Shown here: piece after piece, positions 25,415-35,335 of the stretch
Numbering within the stretch: position 1 is the stretch's first letter
Layout of the letters: every line of letters starts with the position of its first letter
Assembly (NCBI RefSeq): GCF_902168435.1
Contig: NZ_LR656175.1
Coordinates: forward strand, 1 to 64,000
Length of the DNA stretch: 64,000 bases
Reading direction: 5' to 3'
From: Bacillus marasmi
GTDB taxonomy: Bacteria; Bacillota; Bacilli; Bacillales; Cytobacillaceae
Notes under the pieces: generated by a model
What the model saw: only the letters and a program-made list of their open reading frames with translations
Database searches by the model: none
What the model was told of the DNA's origin: nothing
Program-made: the position numbers and the translations under genes

Positions 25415-26382
25415 TTAAAAGTTCTGTGGGCGGTGGTAGAGTCGGTTTTTGTTAGCGCCAGTGGTGGGGAGGTTCATTCTAGTTAATATTCTCTTCGCTA
25501 AGTTTGGGCATTCAATCTTAAGGAACTCCCTGCATTCTTTATTGGTAATCGTTTCGGAAATGATTAGTAAATAATCACGAATCCCCTCTTGGTGGGCAAC
25601 TTTTGAATACGTTAAACATTTATCACAATACCATTTTCTTGCAATGCGTATTAAATGATATTGTCCACAGTTAGGACATCTGACACCAAGTAATAACTCC
25701 ACTATTGATATTCCATGTTTTTTAAGAATGGATGGTGGAGCTGGAGTATGCTTTTTCAATAGGGTATGTTTTAATTTTTGCAACTGTTTAGGTGTTAATT
25801 GTACTTGTTGATACATTCTTTCAAGCTGGATGATTTCGTCTTCAATAACATCAGCATAAAACAGTTTATTAAATATTTGCATGTTATCTTTTGTTGTTGA
25901 AATGATTGTTCTTCTGTCAGCAATTCCAACTAGATCGATGATTGGGATTGGTGGGAATTTATGTTTTTTTAACCAAGCTGTTAGCAGTTTTTTCTGTCTA
26001 GCAACTTGAACAATTGGATTTTGAAAGCCTTGAACAGTCCCATTTAATTCTCGTGTTACTTGGGTAGAGTTTTTTTCAAAGATTAACTTACCAAAGATAT
26101 TTTTTGATTCAATTATTAGAATGAAATAGCTTGTAACAATGAGTGTGTCAATTTGAAAGACCTTTTTATCGTGGAGTAATCGAAGTGAAGCATAGTATTG
26201 TGGGAATCCGTAATATAGGCATCAAGAAAGTAGTCAATTTGCCTTTCACCATAGTATCCACTCATATAGTTTCTTTTCTCGTCTTCGAGTTGGGCTCTTT
26301 TCGGATGAAATGGTTGAAGTCTACTTAATACAGCATCAATTTCTTCGACGATTAATGGAATTTGTCGAGGTTTTACGTTCAA
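25415..26382 (-). pseudogene. NERD (nuclease-related) domain protein, frameshifted
   Basis: The N-terminal part (NVKPRQIPLIVEEIDAVL through YYGERQIDYFLD) reads from a TTG start at 26382 with an AAAGGAGGA site. It shifts frame near 26185-26187 and stops at 26116. In the next frame the product continues as HDKKVFQIDTLIVTSYF, FILIIESKN and IVQVARQKKLL to the stop at 25415, including a Cx2C zinc pair (CPNCG and CDKC). Together they make a full NERD protein of about 320 residues with the D and E-x-K core. Losing one or four bases (expected HDLRL) explains it. A sequencing error is an alternative. Confidence 0.85.
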
Positions 26383-26484
26383 AATGTCTCCTCCTTTAAT
26401 GAAATTACCCATAATTTTCGTGTTTTACTATACTTCTTCCTGCTTAGAATGAGAAATAATTATGTATTTTATATGACTTGGAGA

Positions 26485-26590
26485 TTTATCGACGAGTTTG
26501 GAGTGTTTATCGACGCAAATGGATGATTTGTCGACGCGTTTTCGGTATTTATCGACGCAAATAACACATTTATCGACGTAAGTGGAAAAT
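26485..26590. repeat. Tandem array C, 21-bp unit, 5 copies
   Basis: TTTATCGACG-type words start at 26485, 26506, 26527 (TTTGTCGACG), 26548 and 26569, exactly 21 bp apart. Word, copy number, polarity and the closing TTTATCGACGTAAGTGGA are shared with array B 23 kb away. It lies about 40 bp beyond the sigma-54 activator terminator and about 100 bp upstream of the NERD start. Confidence 0.92.
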
Positions 26591-26630
26591 ATCACTCTAA
26601 TCAACCTCCCAAAGGCCACTCCACCAAACC

Positions 26631-26690
26631 AAAAAAATCAGCAAATTGTGCTTTTAACCATTTCGGTTAAAGGCATGTTTGCTGATTTTT
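26631..26690 (-). terminator. Terminator of the sigma-54 activator gene
   Basis: Outer arms AAATCAGCAAA and TTTGCTGATTT enclose an inner TTTAACC/GGTTAAA stem, followed by seven T on the minus strand. It lies 43 bp past the stop codon. Confidence 0.88.
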
Positions 26691-26733
26691 GGAAGTTCAT
26701 CGGCCGAGAGCTGGCGATGACCGAACTAAAACT

Positions 26734-28188
26734 TTATTTAATTCCGTAGACTTTGCATTTTTCGTAAAAGCGGGTTTTGCCGATTTCAAGCAGTTTGGCA
26801 GCTTGAATTTTGTTGCCGTCGGCTACTTTTAGCGCGCTAAGAATGGCTTGTTTTTCGACGAATGCGATTGTGTCTTTTAGCGGTCCGACAGTTGGCGGCA
26901 TTTGTACCGCTGTAGAATCAACGCTAACGCCGCTCACACCTCCGGCCGAATCGTCCGTTAAAACAAATGGTTCGTCGGCCACATTTAGGTCACGTATATA
27001 TAACGGCAAGTGGATGAGTTCAATTTGCCTTCCAGTCAAAACATTGATGGCACGCTCGAGCACGTTCTCGAGTTCGCGAATGTTGCCCGGCCAAGAGTGC
27101 TGCTGAAGCCGCGCAATTACTTCAGGACTAATACTAATACCCTTTCGATAAAACTTCTTTTCGAGCTTCTCGACTAATTTTTTCGAAAGGAGCTCGATGT
27201 CACCTTTTCGGTCACGAAGTGGTGGGATATCGATTTTGATGACATTTAGACGATAGTATAAGTCTTGGCGGAACTTGCCTTCTTCGACCATTTTTTCGAG
27301 GTCGCGGTGTGTCGCCGCAATGATGCGGACGTCGATTTTGATTGATTTTTGCCCGCCGACAGGCTGGATTTCTTTTTCCTGAAGCGCCCTTAATAGCTTA
27401 CTTTGCATCGATAATGGCATATCGCCAATTTCATCGAGAAAAATGGTCCCCTTATTGGCGAGCTGAAATAACCCCTTCTTGCCACCCTTTTTCGCACCGG
27501 TAAATGAACCGTCCTCATAACCGAACAGCTCCGACTCAAGTAAATGCTCCGGAATCGAGGCGCAATTGATTGGGACAAACGGCTTGAAAGCGCGCGGACT
27601 ATTGTTATGTATCGCGTGCGCAAACAGCTCTTTACCGGTACCAGATTCACCGATTAAGAGAATCGAAGACATGCTGACTGAAACCTTCTCGGCGAGTTTG
27701 CGCGCATTTAGGAAGGTTTGGCTGCGGCCGATTAAATCATGAAAGCTATATTTACTGTTTACGTCTTTTTCGATTTGTGTTTTATAAAAATTAAGCTCTT
27801 CTATGAGCAGATCGATTTTTTCCTTATACGATTTCACTTCATCAGGATTGCCGAACATGACTGTTCCAAACGCCCCGACTAGTTCATCGTCGATGATGAT
27901 TGGATAACGGTTGGCAATCATTTCGCTACCCTTAATTGGCTGGAGCGCGGCTAGCTCCGGTTTGCCAGTTTTCACGACGATATGCATTCGCGTATTTTCA
28001 ATTACGTCCTGGACTGGGCGGCCGAGTGCGTCTTCGGGTTTGATCCCTAGGAACTGACAATAGCCAGCATTAATGTAGCATATGGTTCCATCCGTATCTA
28101 CCACTACAATCCGTTTGCCTGATAGATTCAAGATTTCCTCTACCCATTGTCGCGGGATTTTATCAATTCCAACATTCACGTTTTTCAC
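26734..28188 (-). CDS. Sigma-54-dependent transcriptional activator with PAS domain
   Basis: A 484-residue enhancer-binding protein. PAS sensor at about 15-115 (VVVDTDGTICYINAGYCQFLGI); AAA+ domain with Walker A GESGTGKE at 180-187, sigma-54 contact loop GSFTGA at 227-232 and Walker B GTIFLDEI; arginine finger region FRQDLYYRLNV; C-terminal Fis-like helix-turn-helix (NKIQAAKLLEIGKTRFYEKC). It lies directly downstream of the hydroxybutyrate dehydrogenase and thiolase genes, which have a -24/-12 promoter, so it is their likely activator. A terminator at 28228-28272 suggests it has its own promoter too. Confidence 0.94.
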   Translation of the reverse strand: MKNVNVGIDKIPRQWVEEILNLSGKRIVVVDTDGTICYINAGYCQFLGIKPEDALGRPVQDVIENTRMHIVVKTGKPELAALQPIKGSEMIANRYPIIIDDELVGAFGTVMFGNPDEVKSYKEKIDLLIEELNFYKTQIEKDVNSKYSFHDLIGRSQTFLNARKLAEKVSVSMSSILLIGESGTGKELFAHAIHNNSPRAFKPFVPINCASIPEHLLESELFGYEDGSFTGAKKGGKKGLFQLANKGTIFLDEIGDMPLSMQSKLLRALQEKEIQPVGGQKSIKIDVRIIAATHRDLEKMVEEGKFRQDLYYRLNVIKIDIPPLRDRKGDIELLSKKLVEKLEKKFYRKGISISPEVIARLQQHSWPGNIRELENVLERAINVLTGRQIELIHLPLYIRDLNVADEPFVLTDDSAGGVSGVSVDSTAVQMPPTVGPLKDTIAFVEKQAILSALKVADGNKIQAAKLLEIGKTRFYEKCKVYGIK

Positions 28189-28227
28189 CCCAAACCCTTT
28201 AATCTCTCTACATTATACATGCAATTA

Positions 28228-28272
28228 AAAAGGAATCCCATTCCCAGCAACTGAATGAGATTCCTTTTTTTA
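28228..28272 (-). terminator. Terminator after the hydroxybutyrate dehydrogenase gene
   Basis: Arms AAAGGAATC and GATTCCTTT with an inner CATTC/GAATG stem, and T runs on both sides, so it could work in either direction. It separates the metabolic pair from the activator gene. Confidence 0.8.
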
Positions 28273-28316
28273 AAGAGTTGGAGAGGGGCGCTCATGAAGT
28301 AGTTGTTCAATTTCAG

Positions 28317-29102
28317 TTATTGTGCGGTGTAGCCGCCATCGATTACAGCTGCTTGGCCGGTAATTCCCCTTGCTCGTTCGCTTGCTAAAAACACTGCATA
28401 GTCGGCGATTTCCGTTACCGATAACAGCCGCTTTTGCGGGACGAGCGGGAAGATGACCTCCTCGACGACGCGCTCTAAGCTAACCTTTCTTGTCTTCGCC
28501 AAGTCCTCGAGCTGGTTTTGCACAAGCGGGGTGTCACAATAGCCCGGACATATGGCATTTACAGTGATTCCATGGGGGGCGCCCTCTAATGCTGCAACCT
28601 TTGTTAGGCCAATAATTCCGTGTTTGGCACTGTTGTAAGCTGCTTTTCCTGCAAAGCCCACCAAACCGTTGATTGACGCCATATTAAGGATTCGGCCATA
28701 GCCTTGTTGCTTCATGATCGGAAAAACATGTTTAATGCCGATAAATGGCGCAGTTAACATGACTTTAATGAGTTGCTCAAACTTTTCAGTTGGAAATTCT
28801 TCGATAGGCGAAACATGCTGAAGTCCTGCATTGTTGATTAAAATATCAACCGTTCCGAACGTCGCTTTTGCATGGTGGAGGCTATTCTTAAATGCTGCCT
28901 CATCGGTCACATCACAAGGCGCGGCGAGGGCAGCAAATCCTTGATTGGATAATTCCGAAGCGACTGCCTCGCATTTTTCAGAACTAAGATCAGCGATGAC
29001 GACTTTTGCCCCTTCTGCCGCAAACGTTTTGGCGAGCTGGAGGCCAATTCCACTTGCACCACCTGTAATAAACGCTACTTTCCCGTCTAAAAAATAGCTC
29101 AT
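28317..29102 (-). CDS. 3-hydroxybutyrate dehydrogenase (SDR)
   Basis: NAD-dependent oxidation of (R)-3-hydroxybutyrate to acetoacetate, feeding thiolytic use of PHB or hydroxybutyrate. It is 261 residues; the short-chain dehydrogenase motifs are TGGASGIG at the N-terminus, NNAG, the catalytic Ser in NMASINGLVG and YNSAKHG. GKAAYNSAKHGIIGLTKV and C-P-G-Y-C-D-T-P are typical of this dehydrogenase. The second ATG (29102) is best spaced from GGGAG. It is 68 bp downstream of the thiolase gene. Confidence 0.88.
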   Translation of the reverse strand: MSYFLDGKVAFITGGASGIGLQLAKTFAAEGAKVVIADLSSEKCEAVASELSNQGFAALAAPCDVTDEAAFKNSLHHAKATFGTVDILINNAGLQHVSPIEEFPTEKFEQLIKVMLTAPFIGIKHVFPIMKQQGYGRILNMASINGLVGFAGKAAYNSAKHGIIGLTKVAALEGAPHGITVNAICPGYCDTPLVQNQLEDLAKTRKVSLERVVEEVIFPLVPQKRLLSVTEIADYAVFLASERARGITGQAAVIDGGYTAQ

Positions 29103-29176
29103 TGTCATTTCTCCCTTGGAAATTGCTGAGAATTTTTTATGTTAGCATCTGTCCGAGCCGCACGCTCTATCAATCT

Positions 29177-30361
29177 TTATTTTTCCAATTCTACTATACT
29201 AGCAATTCCCATGCCGCCACCGATACAGAGAGTCGCAAGGCCATAGCGGGTGTTGCGGCGCTTCATTTCATGTAGCAGTGTGACGAGAACGCGCGCACCA
29301 CTGGCACCGATTGGATGACCAAGGGCAATCGCCCCTCCATTTACATTGAGGATTTCGTTAGGAATTTCTAAGCCTTGTCCAACTGCTAGCGATTGCGCAG
29401 CGAAGGCTTCGTTCGCTTCAACTAGACCGATATCTTCAATTGAAAGACCAGCTTTTTCAAGTGCCTTTTTCGTAGCAGGGATTGGTCCGATCCCCATAAT
29501 GCTTGGGTCGACACCAGCAGTTCCATTTCCACGAAGAACCGCCATTGGCTTCACGCCTAATTCGTTTGCTTTTTCACGGCTCATGAGCACGAAAGCTGCG
29601 GCGCCATCATTGATTCCGGAGGCATTTGCTGCGGTTACTGTCCCGTCCTTTTTGAAGGCAGGCTTTAATTTCGCAAGCCCCGCAGCAGTTACGCCTGCAC
29701 GCGGAAATTCATCTTGGTCAAAGCAGATTGGGTCGCCTTTGCGGTTAGGAAGCATAACAGGGACTATTTCATCTTTGAACTTGCCGTCTTTTATGGCTTG
29801 TTCAGCCTTTTGCTGACTCCATGCTGCAAATTCATCCTGTTGTTCGCGAGTTAATCCGTATTGTTCTACTATGTTTTCAGCAGTGATTCCCATGTGATAT
29901 TCATTGAATGCACATTGAAGACCATCTTCAATCATAGTGTCGATTACTTTTCCTTCACCCATGCGATAGCCTGTCCGACCTTTTGGTAAAAGATAAGGTG
30001 CTAGACTCATATTTTCCATTCCACCGGCAACGACAATTTCCGCATCGCCTGTTTGAATCGCCTGTGATGCAAGGTGGACTGCTTTTAGTCCGGATCCACA
30101 AAGCTTGTTAATGGCCATCGAAGTTTTTTCAATTGGAATTCCGGCTTTAACCGCTGCTTGACGCGCTGGCCCTTGACCTACACCAGCTTGAAGAACGTTG
30201 CCCATAATTACTTCATCTACTTGCTCAGGTGTGATACCAGCTCGATTTACTGCTTCTTTTATAACAATTGCACCAAGCTCCGTTACCGGAGTGTTGCTTA
30301 ATGACCCCATAAAATTTCCAATCGCTGTACGGACTGCACTAACAATTACGACTTCACGCAT
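29177..30361 (-). CDS. Acetyl-CoA C-acetyltransferase (thiolase)
   Basis: Interconverts acetoacetyl-CoA and two acetyl-CoA. The 394-residue protein has the nucleophilic Cys88 in [15 protein letters not shown], the [10 protein letters not shown] histidine motif and the C-terminal CIGGGMG cysteine. With the downstream dehydrogenase it forms a hydroxybutyrate/acetoacetate catabolic unit, but no CoA-transferase gene is visible here, so acetoacetate activation must be encoded elsewhere. GGGGG ribosome site. Confidence 0.95.
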   Translation of the reverse strand: MREVVIVSAVRTAIGNFMGSLSNTPVTELGAIVIKEAVNRAGITPEQVDEVIMGNVLQAGVGQGPARQAAVKAGIPIEKTSMAINKLCGSGLKAVHLASQAIQTGDAEIVVAGGMENMSLAPYLLPKGRTGYRMGEGKVIDTMIEDGLQCAFNEYHMGITAENIVEQYGLTREQQDEFAAWSQQKAEQAIKDGKFKDEIVPVMLPNRKGDPICFDQDEFPRAGVTAAGLAKLKPAFKKDGTVTAANASGINDGAAAFVLMSREKANELGVKPMAVLRGNGTAGVDPSIMGIGPIPATKKALEKAGLSIEDIGLVEANEAFAAQSLAVGQGLEIPNEILNVNGGAIALGHPIGASGARVLVTLLHEMKRRNTRYGLATLCIGGGMGIASIVELEK

Positions 30362-30526
30362 ACCAAATTCCCCCTATTCAATATTTTATCTCTCTCTGGT
30401 TAGGAACACCCTTCCCTCTAATGTTGCCCTAGTTGTATCAATGAAAGCGCTAACACTCATGATTGTTTTTTGCTTGCTTGTCCAGAAGGTTATAGGTGAT
30501 TTATATTCTGCTTATCGTTTTAATAT

Positions 30527-30542
30527 GCATGTTCCGTGCCAA
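30527..30542 (-). promoter_or_regulatory. Sigma-54 (-24/-12) promoter of the thiolase operon
   Basis: The minus strand reads TTGGCAC, five bases, then ATGCAT. GG (30540-30539) and GC (30528-30527) are exactly 12 bases apart, as sigma-54 requires, and TGGCAC is the consensus -24 element. It is about 165 bp upstream of the thiolase start. Linked to the adjacent sigma-54 activator gene, this is a strong prediction. Confidence 0.85.
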
Positions 30543-30670
30543 AATGAAAAAATACTGCAAAAATCCTAGAATTTTTTTGAAAAATAATGCTGAAACCTAT
30601 GCACCATATGGGTTTATAAAAATATTACAATTTGAGAATGAACAGGGTATGAACATGATGTTAATTATTG

Positions 30671-30720
30671 TAAATACGGAAATTTCCATGAATACGGAAT
30701 GACGGTTTCCGGAAATACGG
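30671..30720. promoter_or_regulatory. Candidate upstream activating sites
   Basis: AATACGGAA-type words begin at 30673, 30691 and 30714, interleaved with GGAAATTTCC and GGTTTCCGGAAA partial palindromes, 130-190 bp upstream of the -24/-12 promoter, a normal enhancer distance. They could be binding sites for the adjacent activator, or a short array of the intergenic repeat class (first to third word 41 bp). No other gene-like feature is seen in 30362-30805. Confidence 0.45.
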
Positions 30721-30805
30721 AAAATAGGCCATGGTGATTTATCATTCGAGGGAGAGAAGAATACCCCTTCCTCAAAAATTCGGAGAAATTATAGGGAGAG
30801 GGAGT

Positions 30806-31096
30806 TCAATTAGCTTCCTTCCATTCATCGATGATTTCTTTTACTTTTTTCCTATTAATAATATTGATTGCGAAGTAAGTTACGGTTTTTTCTCGCATTT
30901 CTCTGACAGGGTGATGGGCGACCCCGTAAATATCTCCTAATGTCAGCACATCCTCAAGTGTAAAACCAATTAGTATGATCATCGGCTTCCCGTTTCCGGT
31001 CCAAGTCCCCCTTGTCCCAATAACGACGGGATGTGGATGCTTCTTTCCCTTCACGTAATCTGCGACCCATTCCTGCTCTGTTCTGGTTTTAAACAT
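30806..31096 (-). CDS. Unrecognised 96-residue protein
   Basis: I do not recognise the family. The protein starts MFKTRTEQEWVADYVKGKKH, contains a short hydrophobic stretch (KPMIILIGFTLEDVL) and a charged C-terminus (NRKKVKEIIDEWKEAN). There is no signal peptide or clear membrane helix, so it is probably cytoplasmic. The ATG at 31096 is eight bases after GGGAG; the GTG at 31105 overlaps that site. It is isolated between the thiolase operon and array D, without an obvious terminator. Coding likelihood rests on length, start site and amino-acid composition. Confidence 0.65.
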   Translation of the reverse strand: MFKTRTEQEWVADYVKGKKHPHPVVIGTRGTWTGNGKPMIILIGFTLEDVLTLGDIYGVAHHPVREMREKTVTYFAINIINRKKVKEIIDEWKEAN

Positions 31097-31348
31097 TTTC
31101 GACACTCCCGCTCAGTGTTGTTATGCTTATTTTTTTCAAAATTTAACAGGATATTCTAAGCATGTTATAAAAGTTATTTGCGAGGTGGATTTTTGAGGAA
31201 CTTTTGAAGGTTTTCTTTGTTTATTTGAGATTTTTTTAGGAGAAACGTTAATTTTTTGCAGTAAAATAGTCTATTTTTTTTAAAAAAAGAAGATTTTCAA
31301 TAACAAAAACGTTTTTTGACCTATTTTATTAAAGATGTCGTAAATTTT

Positions 31349-31556
31349 TTGCACAGGTTAATAGCGATATGCACAGGAAATTGTGGATATGATCAATTTG
31401 AAAAATTATATGATGCAACTTTTTCGATATATGCACGACTTTTGAAATATATGCACAACTTTTTAAAGGTGCCATAAATATATGCACACGAAAACCATCA
31501 TTTGCACAAAAATAGCTAGATATGAACAATATTCCCCTTTTATGCACAACTTTCTC
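31349..31556. repeat. Tandem array D, mostly 20-bp units, about 9 copies
   Basis: ATGCACAACTTTT-like words begin near 31349, 31369, 31389, 31409, 31431, 31451, 31482, 31502, 31522 and 31542. Most units are 20 bp, one is 22 and one 31. The array lies about 50 bp beyond the upp terminator and ends in a C-rich stretch (CCAACCACCAACCCC). A 72-residue frame across it is not a gene: the 20-bp period cannot keep frame. The remainder of 31106-31348 is AT-rich with no feature seen. Confidence 0.82.
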
Positions 31557-31604
31557 AAACCAACCACCAACCCCACACCAAAAATTACAAATCCTTTTTC
31601 TAAA

Positions 31605-31644
31605 AATAAAAAAGAGGCCTCACCGAAATTGGTTTAGCCTCTTG
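31605..31644 (-). terminator. upp terminator
   Basis: Arms AAGAGGCT and GGCCTCTT with an inner ACC/GGT pair, followed by six T on the minus strand, ten bases past the upp stop. Confidence 0.88.
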
Positions 31645-31653
31645 GGATAATAA

Positions 31654-32346
<693 letters not shown>

Positions 32347-32502
32347 TTAATTTTACAGAAAAATGATTGAACAGGCAACAATCTTCGTAAACTTATCACG
32401 TAATTGAAATATATGCTTAGGGTTTCCGGCTTTATGTAAAATAAAACAATTATTTCGGGATGTACTAAAGTTTTATTAGAAAAATAATAATCATGGTAAA
32501 TC

Positions 32503-32535
32503 ATAAAAAACAGGATGGTCAGTTGACCACCCCGA
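32503..32535 (-). terminator. glyA terminator
   Basis: GGTGGTCA and TGACCATCC arms around a short loop, followed by TGTTTTTT on the minus strand. It lies eight bases after the glyA stop. Confidence 0.85.
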
Positions 32536-32542
32536 TTGTGTA

Positions 32543-33784
32543 TTAATATTCAGGATAAAGCGGGAATTTCGCAGTTAATGCACTAACGCGCTCACGAGCT
32601 TCTTGAAGTTTTACTTCATCTTCATGATTTTTAAGAGCAAGAGCGATGATGCTTGCGATTTCGTCCATTTCCGCTTCGCCAAAGCCGCGAGATGTTGCAG
32701 CAGCTGTACCGATACGGATACCGCTTGTTACGAACGGGCTCTTTGGATCGTAAGGAATTGTGTTTTTGTTAACTGTGATGCCGATTTCGTCAAGAACGTG
32801 CTCAGCCACTTTACCAGTTAAATCAAGTGATTGTAGATCAACTAGTAGAAGATGGTTATCAGTTCCACCAGATACAAGGTTGATGCCTTCTTTTTGAAGA
32901 CCGCTAGCTAAGCGAGCAGCGTTTGCGATGATGTTTTTCGCATAGTCTTTGAAGCTGTCTTGAAGAGCTTCACCAAATGCTACTGCTTTTGCAGAGATTA
33001 CATGCATTAACGGGCCACCTTGAACGCCAGGGAAGATTGATTTATCAATCGCTTTCGCAAATTCTTCACGGCAAAGAATCATACCGCCACGTGGTCCGCG
33101 AAGCGTTTTGTGAGTTGTTGTTGTTACGAATTCAGCGTATGGCACTGGGCTTGGATGTAAGCCTGCAGCTACAAGACCAGCGATGTGAGCCATATCTACC
33201 ATAAGGTAAGCGCCCACTTCATCAGCGATTTCACGGAATTTCGCGAAGTCGATTACGCGTGGGTAAGCTGATGCACCAGCAACGATTAATTTTGGTTTGT
33301 GCTCTAGAGCTTTAGCGCGAACATCTTCGTAATCGATGTAGTGAGTTTCTTTGTCTACACCATACTCGATGAAGTTAAATTGTAGGCCACTGAAGTTAAC
33401 TGGGCTACCATGAGTTAAGTGTCCACCCATTGAAAGGTTCATCCCTAGTACAGTGTCGCCGTGCTCTAGGATTGCATAGTAAACTGCCATGTTAGCTTGT
33501 GCACCTGAGTGTGGTTGCACGTTTACATGCTCAGCGCCAAAGATTTGCTTTGCACGGTCACGAGCGATATCTTCTGCAACGTCTACGAATTCACAGCCAC
33601 CATAGTAGCGTTTGCCAGGGTAGCCTTCTGCGTATTTGTTTGTTAGTACGGAGCCTTGAGCTTCCATTACCGCTTCGCTTACGAAGTTTTCAGAAGCGAT
33701 GAGTTCGATGTTGTTACGTTGACGTCCTAATTCTTTTTGGATTGCTTGATATACTTGTTCGTCTTGACGAGCTAAATTCTTCAT
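32543..33784 (-). CDS. glyA: Serine hydroxymethyltransferase
   Basis: PLP enzyme converting serine and tetrahydrofolate to glycine and 5,10-methylene-THF, the main one-carbon source. 413 residues, with PLP lysine Lys226 in [14 protein letters not shown] and the substrate region [20 protein letters not shown] ribosome site. Candidate PurR boxes lie upstream, as expected for a purine-regulated gene. Confidence 0.98.
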   Translation of the reverse strand: MKNLARQDEQVYQAIQKELGRQRNNIELIASENFVSEAVMEAQGSVLTNKYAEGYPGKRYYGGCEFVDVAEDIARDRAKQIFGAEHVNVQPHSGAQANMAVYYAILEHGDTVLGMNLSMGGHLTHGSPVNFSGLQFNFIEYGVDKETHYIDYEDVRAKALEHKPKLIVAGASAYPRVIDFAKFREIADEVGAYLMVDMAHIAGLVAAGLHPSPVPYAEFVTTTTHKTLRGPRGGMILCREEFAKAIDKSIFPGVQGGPLMHVISAKAVAFGEALQDSFKDYAKNIIANAARLASGLQKEGINLVSGGTDNHLLLVDLQSLDLTGKVAEHVLDEIGITVNKNTIPYDPKSPFVTSGIRIGTAAATSRGFGEAEMDEIASIIALALKNHEDEVKLQEARERVSALTAKFPLYPEY

Positions 33785-33816
33785 ATTAATCCCCTTTCTT
33801 TATTTAAACGATGTCT

Positions 33817-33935
33817 ATTTCCGAACTATTATTTGAAAATTCTATTACATTTTACACGGTTTTTGTCTAAAAAGAAAGAATGAAAGCGAGATTAGGCGAA
33901 AAGTAAACGGATACATTTTAAAATTTCCGAATGAT
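33817..33935. promoter_or_regulatory. Candidate PurR boxes upstream of glyA
   Basis: ATTTCCGAACTAT at 33817-33829 matches the Bacillus PurR box (AWWWCCGAACWWT) fully. ATTTCCGAATGAT at 33923-33935 is a weaker copy. glyA is a PurR regulon member in B. subtilis. The two are 106 bp apart and in the same direction, not the usual facing pair about 17 bp apart, so the second may be chance. Confidence 0.5.
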
Positions 33936-34019
33936 ACGGATTTTAAGGTAGTGATAGTGGAAATTATTTGCATATTTTTGGAAAACTAGTCGGCCTGCAA
34001 CATGCTGCTTTATTTTTCC

Positions 34020-34063
34020 AAAAGAAAAAGGTAAGTACTTTAAACTTAGTGTACTTACCTTTT
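34020..34063 (-). terminator. ywlG terminator
   Basis: Thirteen-base arms AAAAGGTAAGTAC and GTACTTACCTTTT enclose a 12-base loop, with a T-rich tail on the minus strand, 17 bp past the ywlG stop. Confidence 0.88.
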
Positions 34064-34079
34064 GTGTTTACGATTCAGT

Positions 34080-34649
34080 TTAGTGACAAGTGGTGTTGTC
34101 AATGGTGCGTTCGTAAACGGCGCGAGGGCCGCCAATGAGTTTTGGTCGGGTTTTTGCTAGAACGACGCGGGCAGAGCCAACGGTTCGCTGTTCGGTTCTT
34201 ATCGGTACGGCAACACGCTTGAGGTGCATACCGATCATCGTTTCGCCGATGTCGATTCCGGCTTCGGCCTGGATGGTTTCCACCATGACTGGGTCTTTCA
34301 TATGTTCGAAAGCGTAGGTGGCCATGGCGCCGCCGGCACTGTGTACCGGAATTACGGAAACCTCGTCAAATCCACGTTCTGTGGCAGTTGTTCGCTCGAC
34401 AACTAGAGCTCGATTTAGGTGCTCGCAGCATTGGAAAGCCAGTTGATAACCAATTTGCGCTTGATATTTCGTCAAGATGCGAAAAATCATTTCCGCAACT
34501 TCGGTTGAGCCGGCAGTTCCGATTCGCTGTCCGATGACTTCACTCGTACTGCAGCCTACCACAATAAGATTGCCGGACTTTAATTCAACTTGATTAAAAT
34601 AGCTACTTAAGATTGTGTCTAATTCGGTTTCCCAGGTTTGTACTGACAC
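34080..34649 (-). CDS. ywlG: TIGR01440/UPF0340 family protein (YwlG)
   Basis: A 189-residue cytoplasmic protein of the YwlG family of unknown function; VVGCSTSEVIGQRIGTAGS near the N-terminus and VIPVHSAGGAMATYAFEH are family features. It starts at GTG after GGAGGAGGG. Position between rpiB and glyA is the Bacillus order. Confidence 0.88.
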   Translation of the reverse strand: MSVQTWETELDTILSSYFNQVELKSGNLIVVGCSTSEVIGQRIGTAGSTEVAEMIFRILTKYQAQIGYQLAFQCCEHLNRALVVERTTATERGFDEVSVIPVHSAGGAMATYAFEHMKDPVMVETIQAEAGIDIGETMIGMHLKRVAVPIRTEQRTVGSARVVLAKTRPKLIGGPRAVYERTIDNTTCH

Positions 34650-34680
34650 GTGGCCCTCCTCCTTTCTTCGCCCATATTCA

Positions 34681-34799
34681 TATTCCAGATATCTGGAAAG
34701 TTGCTTTCCATTACTCCAGAATTTTGTTGCAATCCCTATTTGTTGGGCAATGGCGCCCGGCTTGCTTGTCCACTATGGGGCGGAGCCGGATTAGCCAGT
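34681..34799. repeat. Structured spacer between rpiB and ywlG
   Basis: A perfect palindrome TTCCAGATATCTGGAA (34683-34698) overlaps GGAAAG/CTTTCC. Further right CCGGCT/AGCCGG and GGGC/GCCC pairs flank TGGACAAGC. It looks like a mobile palindromic element of a different family from R1-R4; no second copy occurs in this window. Confidence 0.45.
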
Positions 34800-35243
34800 T
34801 TATTTATTTATTTCAATAGCCGTAATTTTATTTACACGATTGGCATGGCGGCCACCTTGGAATTCTGTTGTTAACCATGCTTTGGCGATTTCACGAGCAA
34901 GACCTGCGCCGATTACGCGCTCACCCATTGTTAAAATATTGCTGTCGTTGTGTTCGCGCGTTGCGATTGCGCTGAATACGTCATGGACAAGCGCCGCACG
35001 GATGCCATTCACCTTGTTAGCGGCGATGCTCATGCCGATTCCAGTTCCGCAAATAAGGATACCGCGGTCGAATTCGCCAGCTGCAACCTTTTCTGCTACT
35101 GGTTGTGCGTAGTCCGGATAGTCAACTGAGGATGCACATTCACAGCCGAAATCTTCATATTGAATACCCATTTCATCCATTAAATTTTTTATTTCTTCAC
35201 GTAGGACAAGTCCGCCATGATCAGATGCGATTGCTACTTTCAT
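34800..35243 (-). CDS. rpiB: Ribose-5-phosphate isomerase B
   Basis: Interconverts ribose 5-phosphate and ribulose 5-phosphate. 147 residues; the start MKVAIASDHGGLVLRE and the ICGTGIGMSIAANKV phosphate/active-site loop with its cysteine are diagnostic of the RpiB/LacAB family. ATG at 35243 behind ACAGGAGGC. Orthologue of B. subtilis ywlF by position. Confidence 0.96.
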   Translation of the reverse strand: MKVAIASDHGGLVLREEIKNLMDEMGIQYEDFGCECASSVDYPDYAQPVAEKVAAGEFDRGILICGTGIGMSIAANKVNGIRAALVHDVFSAIATREHNDSNILTMGERVIGAGLAREIAKAWLTTEFQGGRHANRVNKITAIEINK

Positions 35244-35335
35244 ATTATTGCCTCCTGTAATTGAAACCATATATTTTTTCCACATTTATTTTGACATGAA
35301 AGTTGGGAGATTTCAAATTTATCTTTATCGATGAG

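Noticed and set aside
31329-31547. 72-residue His/Ile-rich frame
   Set aside because: Lies over array D with 20-bp units, no ribosome site.
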